Notes under the pieces: model-generated
Databases searched by the model: none
Seen by the model: the letters and a program-made list of their open reading frames with translations, nothing else
What the model was told of the DNA's origin: nothing
Shown here: piece by piece, positions 57,901 to 64,000 of the stretch
Numbering within the stretch: the first letter of the stretch is position 1
Layout of the letters: the number at the start of each line of letters is the position of its first letter
Translations under genes and position numbers: made by a program
DNA from: Triangularia verruculosa
Taxonomy: Eukaryota; Ascomycota; Sordariomycetes; Sordariales; Podosporaceae
Direction of reading: 5' to 3'
Assembly: GCA_033296885.1 (NCBI GenBank)
Contig: MU863925.1
Location: 62,001 to 126,000 of the forward strand
Length of the DNA: 64,000 nucleotides

Positions 57901-58011
57901 GGACAGAGCCAGCAAAGCTCGTACGGCGGCTACGGTAACCAGGGCTTCGGCGGCGGTTATTACGGCGGAAACTCTCAGCCTCGTGGCTGGGGTAACAACT
58001 ATCACCACTAA
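54914..58011 (+). CDS. def1: RNA polymerase II degradation factor Def1
   Basis: Ubiquitin-binding adaptor that promotes ubiquitylation and removal of stalled RNA polymerase II after DNA damage. Two exons (54914-55232 and 55352-58011; 119-nt intron) give 992 residues. The N-terminus is RGG-rich (GRGSARGGRGGFSTRGGG). A CUE domain follows (about residues 55-107: ISELRKLYGEHIVNIKSIMS, ILYALRETDGNPDETVTRIL), with the intron at its end. SKWNEVSKP and an RGG patch come next, then the conserved PKTWASMLRQS motif. A very long Pro/Gln/Ala and then Gly/Tyr/Gln-rich disordered tail carries many GGYGxYGQ-like repeats, typical of Def1. Long ORFs on the other strand here are composition shadows. Confidence 0.92.
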
Positions 58012-58544
58012 GGGATGGTGAACAGTTTTTATCTAAACAAGAGGATGAGATGATGACCCTTTTTCATGGCGCGACCCATGTGTTATTAATGTCTGTTGTT
58101 GTTGTCGGGCGTTTGAGATATCAAAGGGAACCGGTGGCAACCAAAAAAAGGAGGGGATTTTGAGTTTATGCCGGGCCCAGGGGGGAAACCGCGGAAATAT
58201 TCATGGCCTTTTTTTGTCTTTTTCCGTTTACTTTTTCTTCTTCTTCTCTCCCGAGGGGGGAAGGGGGAAAAGAGGGGGACACTCAAAGCGAAAATGCATC
58301 AAAAAGTTTCGTAGGCGAAATTGACGATGAGTTTGCCTTCTCATGTGTCAGTTTATTCATCGGGCCTTACGTACCTATTCTGTTTTGTTGATGATTATTC
58401 TTTGAACCTCTGATTACTCTCGTGTTGTGGGCGAAGAAAAGCTTCTCTCTTCTTTTTTTTTTTCACACTCTTCCCTTCACTCTTATTACTGATGATCTGA
58501 GATGAACGACAAAAACAAAGGGGGGGAACCAGGACATGAGATAG

Positions 58545-58564
58545 GGCAGGCAGGCAGGCAGGCA
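58545..58564. repeat. GGCA microsatellite
   Basis: About five tandem GGCA units, 50 bases before the GGTT array. Confidence 0.8.
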
Positions 58565-58614
58565 TTTGGCGCTTTGTTTTCTCAGGGGGTCAGTCAGGCT
58601 GGTCGGCACAAGGG

Positions 58615-58655
58615 GGTTGGTTGGTTGGTTGGTTGGTTGGTTGGTCGGTTGGGTG
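58615..58655. repeat. GGTT microsatellite
   Basis: About seven perfect GGTT units followed by slightly diverged ones (CGGTTGGGTGGGTG). Confidence 0.85.
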
Positions 58656-59554
58656 GGTGAACAGGCGGAAAAGGGTTCATGAAAAAATTGAAATTCATTG
58701 TTGCTTATTGTCACACAAAACAATTGTTTGCTTTTGCTTTGTAAACAAACGTGTTTTGTTTTGATGTGACTGTAGGTATTCATTTTTGCAGGTAAAGCTT
58801 ACTGTTTGTTGTCACCGTGAAGCATCAAGTTTTGTGTTTTGACACCGGCTGTTACGGTATTGATCTAAAACACAGCGATCAGAGTCTTCTATAGACGAAA
58901 ATGAGATGTATTCAGAAACAATACCGAGAGTTAGAATCTAGGACTTGATTCTCTCGTCTCTCCCTCTCAATGCGTACTTTGACCAACACCATGCTCGCTC
59001 TTCTCTCGGGGTCTTCTTGATGACCGCTATCCACCTACTACCTCAAGTTGGGCGCAGCCTTACGTAGGCAGAATCTCCTCTCCACAAATCTTCACCGGAG
59101 AACCAAAACGAACCCTCTTGTGCTGTGCTTGAAAGCCACATGCCTCACCAAAGAATGCAGTTGAATCCATTTACCCCGGATTTTGGCCAAGGACAGCCTT
59201 GTTGGCAAGCGCATTGTGGGGCTGGCCATCTGTTTCAGCCTCGCCACGATATCCTGTCCCCATCTTATCAAGCCTGTCCCTGACAGTCACATCACAGCAT
59301 GAAACAACCCAGACATCCGCTTGATCTTTACCATAGTGCTGTGTCATCATAATCATGTCTTTTATTCCTGCCACAACAAGAGCGTGCTTGTACCGTAAGC
59401 CTCACAGGACGTGTCCTCTATAGCCATCCCATCCATACCCATCCTGATCGCCAGCAATCCTCCCATTTCATTCCAAATATGGAGTATCTACATTGGATTT
59501 TTCCAACTTGGACCCCCCTTTTTTTTACAATCTCTCCTTTATCTTTTCATCCAG

Positions 59555-61332
59555 TCAAAATCCACCATATGACTTGAAAGCGCCCAACAACCCGCCGGTG
59601 CTAGAATCATGCCCTGAGCCAGCACCCTCCTCATCAATCTCCTTCAAAATCTTCTTGGCCAACACCTTGCCCAACTCGACACCCCACTGGTCAAAAGAGT
59701 TGATATCCCACACGGCACCTTCGGTGAAGGTAAGGTGCTCATAGTAGACAATCAGCGCGCCAAGCTCGGCAGGGCCAATGGCACCGCCGACCAAAATGCT
59801 GGTAGTAGGGCGGTTGCCCATGAAGACCTTGTGAGGCACAAGCTCCTCAGGAACGTTGCCCTCGGCTCTGACCTCCTCAGCCGTCTTGCCCACCATCAGG
59901 GCCTCAGCCTGGGCGAGGTAGTTGGAGGCAAGCATCTTTTGATGCAGGTTATCCGACACGGGGTTGTGGGACTTGGCGGCGAGGATGAAGTCCGAAGGGA
60001 TAAGCTTAGTACCCTGGTGGACGAGCTGGAAGAAGGAATGCTGAGCGTTGGTGCAAGGCTCGCCAAAGAGAATGGGGCCGGTTGTGTACTTGGCGGGGGA
60101 GCCGTCAGAGGTGATGGTCTTGCCGTTGGACTCCATGGAAAGCTGCTGGAGGTAGGCAGGGAAGCGGTGGAGGTACTGATCGAAGGGGGCGACGAGGTGA
60201 GTTTGGGCCCCGTAGAAGTTGGAGTACCAGACGCTGAGGAGACCACCGATGGCGGGGATGTTCTCCTTGAGGGGAGCCTGCTGGAAGTGTTGGTCCATGG
60301 CGTGGGCACCAGCCAGGAACTTGTGAAAGTTGTCGAAGCCGACGTAGAGGGCGACGCTGAGGCCGATGGCGCTCCAGACGGAGTAGCGGCCACCAACCCA
60401 GCTCTCGAAACCGAACATGTTGGCAGCATCGATGCCGAACTTGGTCACCTCGGACTCGTTGGTGGAGAGAGCGACGAAGTGCTTGGCGATATCACCCTTG
60501 CCGCCGGTCTTTTCGAGGAACCATGACTTGGCTGTGTTGGCGTTTGTTGTGGTCTCGGCGGTTGTGAAGGTCTTGGAAGCGATGAGGAAGAGGGTCGTTT
60601 CGGGGTCAGAGTTGGCAAGAGCCTCGGCGACGTGGGTGCCGTCAATATTGGACACGAAGTGAAGGGTCATGTCCTTGGCGCCATAGTGCTTGAGGGCTTC
60701 AGTAACCATCACCGGGCCGCTGCCATCCGGTATTAGCCGAGTTGGACTGGGAACATCGGACCTCTTCGATCAGACGGAAGGGGCCCGGTTGGGACATGGA
60801 AAGGAAGCACTTACAGATCAGAACCACCGATACCAACGTTGATGATGGTTGTGAGCTTCTTGCCGGTGTAACCCTTCCACTCGCCGCTGCGGACCTGCTC
60901 GGAGAAGACGCGCATGTGCTCGAGGACATCGTTGACGCCACCCTTGGTGTTCATGACATCGACACCGTCAACCTTCATGGGCTGGTTGGTGACATTGCGC
61001 AGGGCAGCATGGTAGACGGCACGGCCCTCGGTGAAGTTGATCTTTTCGCCAGCGAACATGGCATCGCGCTTCTTCTCGACGCCAGCCTCCTCGGCAAGCT
61101 TGACAAGCTTCTCGAGGGTCTCTTCTGTGATGAGGTTCTTGCTGAAATCGAAGATGATGTCTGTGCCATTGCCTCCGCTCGAGATGTCGGCGGGCAGGGT
61201 GATCTTGCGGGTGAACTTGTCGAATCGCTTGGGGTCGCTCTTGAAGGCGTCCTTGAGGACGATGGTCCTGCCGACACTTTCGTGATGCGCCTGGAGGTCA
61301 GACCAGGCCGAGAGAGAGGACGCCGGAGCCAT
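59555..61332 (-). CDS. Glucose-6-phosphate isomerase
   Basis: Glycolytic enzyme interconverting glucose-6-phosphate and fructose-6-phosphate in the cytosol. Two exons (60815-61332 and 59555-60719; intron 60720-60814 with CTAAT-like branch) give 560 residues, the family's usual length. Landmarks are RTIVLKDAFKSDPKRFDKFT, NxTEGRAVYHAALRN (here NFTEGRAVYHAALRN), the sugar-phosphate site INVGIGGSDLGPVMVTEAL split by the intron, ASKTFTTAETTTNA, GGRYSVWSAIGLSVAL, GPILFGEPCTNAQHSFFQL and QWGVELGKVLAKKI. The active-site Glu, His and Lys regions are intact. The start context AAAATGGC is good. Confidence 0.96.
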
Positions 61333-61762
61333 TTTGTACAGATTATAGGGGGTATTCGTGGATATTCGTTACAGGAAGAGATGCTGAACAAGACAGAAAC
61401 TAAAGCCGTGTTTGTTAGGTTTCTTATAGATCGCAAGTGTCGAGAAACAGGTAGTGGGGTGATTATATGTAGGTTTGGAGAGACGAGCTTGACGTGCCCC
61501 GCATGCGGGACCCAGAGCTTGGCTGGCAGAGAGACCGGCACAGCAGAAGAGGAAGTGAAGGTGACACGGTTGGTTTCAGGTGGTTGATAAAAATAAGAGA
61601 GGCGCTTACCAGAGCTTGGGGTATCGGTAGAATTGCACAGCAATGGGTTGATGGGAAACAAAACGGTCGACAAGGGCAGAGGGGGGTGAGGGAATATAAG
61701 AAGGTTATCAAGGTCAGCCAGCAGCCCAACCAGCTATGTCATCCGCCGCAGTTACCGGGCAT

Positions 61763-61858
61763 GTGGGTGCGTGAATTGCTTGTGACCTACGCGAAAACAC
61801 ATACTTGTGACACTATATATGTGTTTTCGCGCAGGTCACAAGCAATTCATGCATCCAC
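61763..61858. repeat. Long near-perfect inverted repeat (hairpin)
   Basis: Left arm 61763-61803 and right arm 61818-61858 are 41 bases each, separated by a 14-base loop. Aligning the left arm with the reverse complement of the right gives 38 identities; the three differences are all A/G transitions. The inner 32 bp have a single mismatch. A transcript of either strand would fold into a stem of about 40 bp, comparable to a miRNA-like precursor. It could equally be a tiny foldback or MITE remnant. Confidence 0.8.
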
Positions 61859-62378
61859 GCCCCGGGAGAGCTTTTGGCTCTCGCTGGGGGCCGACCCACC
61901 CCACTCCGCGAAATGTCCGCCTCGAAACCCATCGTCTGTTGAGGACTCCACCGTCCATTTTATCCAATTCGCTGGCCGGGTGCTGAATAAGAGCCTCAGA
62001 TGCCGATGCGGGGCCTGTCAAGCCTGACTGACAGGTTAAATAGAAGCTGCGACATCCATTCCCTGTCGTTTCCTACTTACGCATGAATAGAGCGAGACAA
62101 TGAGAATCGAAAAGAAAGAGAAACATCACGCCGAGAATCGCTCGAATACAATACTGCCAAGTCTAACATTTGCTTGCTTATTTGTTTCTGTGACCTTTGC
62201 TGACTGGTCCTTCTTCTCCCACTGCCCCCCATCAGCACATACCGAGACAGAAAAAAGAAGAACAAGTACCAAAACATGCCTTCATGATCATGCCCAACTC
62301 CAAGTGTAGTGACAAAAAAACCAAGACACACACAACGCCTTTCCGAAGCACAGCTCCGCGGGCCTCTGCTGGCCCGCT

Positions 62379-62394
62379 CCCCCCCCCCCCCCCC
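62379..62394. repeat. C16 homopolymer
   Basis: Sixteen consecutive C residues in the 3' flank of the AGC kinase gene. The exact length may be uncertain for sequencing reasons. Confidence 0.8.
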
Positions 62395-62558
62395 AACACA
62401 CACCGGACGCACCTTGACGGCCCCTCTTTCTTCCCAAGCCGTGCGCCCATCTCCCTTTTTGAGCCTATCCCAATCCCACGTGGTATTGGGCTGGGACAGT
62501 CGTGTTTCTGTCCAATGCTTGCCCGAAAGAACTCATATAGCCTTTCCAGTCCTGTCAT

Positions 62559-64000
62559 TTATCGGTCTTGAATGCTGCCCACGAAGGATGGATCCCTAAC
62601 ACTGCCACCGGCATCACCGAGACCGGCGATAGGACGGTTGTAGCTGAAGCCGGTAAACTGATTTTGCATGGTCTGGGAGAGAACGGGTCCCTCGACATAC
62701 GAATCTTGCGGCGGCTCCGAAGTGAATTCAGGGTCAAAGTTTGCCGTGTCCAGAGCATCAACCTAGACGCATGCGTGTCAGTACGTAACCCTTGCAGCGT
62801 GAAAGAACGAGGCAACAACTTACCACACTGGGCTTGAACGTAGGCTCATACTTGCGCTGAAGCAGCTTGCGCCAATCTATGGCATGGAAGAAGGGGTGGG
62901 CCTTGATTTCCGCAGAGCCGTTCGCACCAAGTCGCTGTTGAGGATCACGGTTCAAGAGCTTCGTGAGCAGATCCTTGGCCGCTGGCGGCACAACCTCCTG
63001 GCTAGGGAAGTGCAGAGGCTCGCTGAGGATCTTGCGGTACATCTCGTTGGTGTTCTCGTCGTAAAAGGGGGGCAGGCCCGTCAACATCTCGTACAAGAGC
63101 ACACCAAGAGTCCACCAGTCGACTGTCTTGTTGTAGCCGTTACCCATCAACAGTTCAGGCGCCAGATACTCGGGGGTACCACAGAACGTGTTGGTGCGGT
63201 CCTCATCCTTCATGTCAAGCTTGCAGAGACCGAAGTCGCACAGTGCAATGTGACCTTGATAGTCGAGAAGAATATTCTCGGGCTTCAGATCACGGTAGAT
63301 GACGTTGAAGCCATGGAGACACTCGAGGGCACACAAAAGCTCGGCCGTGTAGAATCGACTGCGGTTAACATCGAAGCGCTGTTCTTTTTGTAAGTGGTGG
63401 AAAAGCTCGCCGCCGTTGACGAAGGCCAAGACGAAATAGAGCTTCTCGGGGCTCTGAAACGTGAACTTGAGCGGCACGATAAAGGGGTTGTTGATCTGGG
63501 CGAGCACCGATCTCTCGGCCAGGGTATGTGCCACCTCGGACCTCGAAATAATGTGGGCTTTTCGAATCGTCTTGAGAGCGTAGATTCGGTTGGTGTCCTT
63601 CTTCTTGACCTGCATGACCTTGCCGAAACTGCCCTTGCCGACAACCTTGAGGAGTTCAAAATCCTCAATCTTGAGCTTTCCGGCTCTGTTCTCAACGTAC
63701 TCGACGCCGATCTTGATCTTGCCAGTGCCGTACTGCACGTCGACCCATTCCACACCGGCCTGTCCAAGCGTCTTTTCGCGGTTGGCGTGTTCGGCCGCCG
63801 CCTTTTCCCGGTCCTTCTTACTGGCCTTGGGATCTTCGACATATGGTTGCTTCTCTTCAAATCTGGGGTTAATACGGGCCACGCCAAGGAAAATATCCTG
63901 GCTGCGGCCGGAGCCTGGTGGCGCATTTGGGTTGCGGATATAAAGATGAATCACCAGCTCGGTTACTCTGGACACGTCGAACTTGTACTGCGTGTTGGAG
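62559..64000 (-). CDS. AGC kinase of the YpkA/Gad8 (Ypk1) type, partial
   Basis: TORC2-activated Ser/Thr kinase involved in membrane lipid homeostasis and polarity. The gene enters from the right edge, so its N-terminus is missing. Visible are the end of a C2-like region (YKFDVSRVTELVIHLYIRNP), then the kinase domain: GKGSFGKVMQV, ALKTIRK, YRDLKPENILLD, CDFGLCK and the activation loop TFCGTPEYLAPE. An intron at 62763-62823 separates the last exon (62559-62762). That exon carries the AGC tail: NFDPEFT, the turn motif in SYVEGPVLS and the hydrophobic motif FTGFSY. The sequence FGKVMQVKKKDTNRIYALK fits Ypk1/Gad8 better than Sch9. Confidence 0.93.

Larger units (their letters stand above)
58012..59554. 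other. Intergenic with microsatellites
   Basis: About 1.5 kb between Def1 and the reverse-strand phosphoglucose isomerase gene, mostly 3' regions. It contains (GGCA)n at about 58545-58564 and (GGTT)n at 58615-58655. No gene was supported. Confidence 0.45.
61333..62558. other. Intergenic with hairpin and poly-C tract
   Basis: About 1.2 kb between the isomerase 5' end and the 3' end of the AGC kinase. It contains the inverted repeat at 61763-61858 and a C16 homopolymer at 62379-62394. No gene was supported. Confidence 0.5.

Noticed and set aside
54986..58008. Long ORFs on the reverse strand and other frames across Def1
   Set aside because: They arise from the low-complexity Gln/Gly/Ala coding sequence of Def1; the Def1 frame has the recognisable CUE domain and PKTWASML motif.

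Overview
The window is nuclear DNA of a filamentous ascomycete, most likely a sordariomycete close to Sordariales. The reasons are an NDR kinase of COT-1 type with an Asn/Gln-rich N-terminus, short GT-AG introns (about 50-130 nt) with CTAAC/CTGAC-like branch sites, a CBM1-bearing GH10 xylanase, a HeLo-domain protein, and several families common in this group. The species is not determinable from sequence alone.

Left third (1-26 kb) is mostly conserved cell machinery. It holds TFIIB, an Rsc7/Swp82-type chromatin-remodelling subunit with an uncertain 3' end, a gene-empty stretch of about 9.6 kb ending at a Pho85-type cyclin, a FAM192A/Fyv6-type splicing protein, Tim54, the COT-1 kinase, and SF3a subunit 2.

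Middle (26-48 kb) is accessory in character. It holds a secreted repeat protein, a Zn2Cys6 transcription factor beside an NmrA-like oxidoreductase with a shared palindrome in their upstream regions, a GH10 xylanase, and a decayed LINE fragment. It also holds a divergent pair made of a HeLo-pseudokinase gene and a kinase/Sel1/ankyrin/multi-membrane-segment gene. Dap1, a small Gln-rich protein, a DUF4291 protein and an uncharacterised ORF follow. The divergent pair is the most interesting locus: its domain logic recalls the MLKL/RIPK arrangement (membrane-acting helical domain plus pseudokinase, next to a catalytic kinase). The kinase-side gene carries one frameshift and one in-frame stop in this sequence.

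Right third (48-64 kb) returns to conserved genes. It holds a two-membrane-segment Kelch protein, a conserved helical protein of unknown function, the CUE-domain RNA polymerase II degradation factor Def1, glucose-6-phosphate isomerase, and a YpkA/Gad8-type AGC kinase cut by the right edge. A 41-bp-arm hairpin lies between the last two.

No rRNA, tRNA, CRISPR array or intact transposon was recognised. Exon borders were set by hand from splice signals and frame continuity, so they are predictions.
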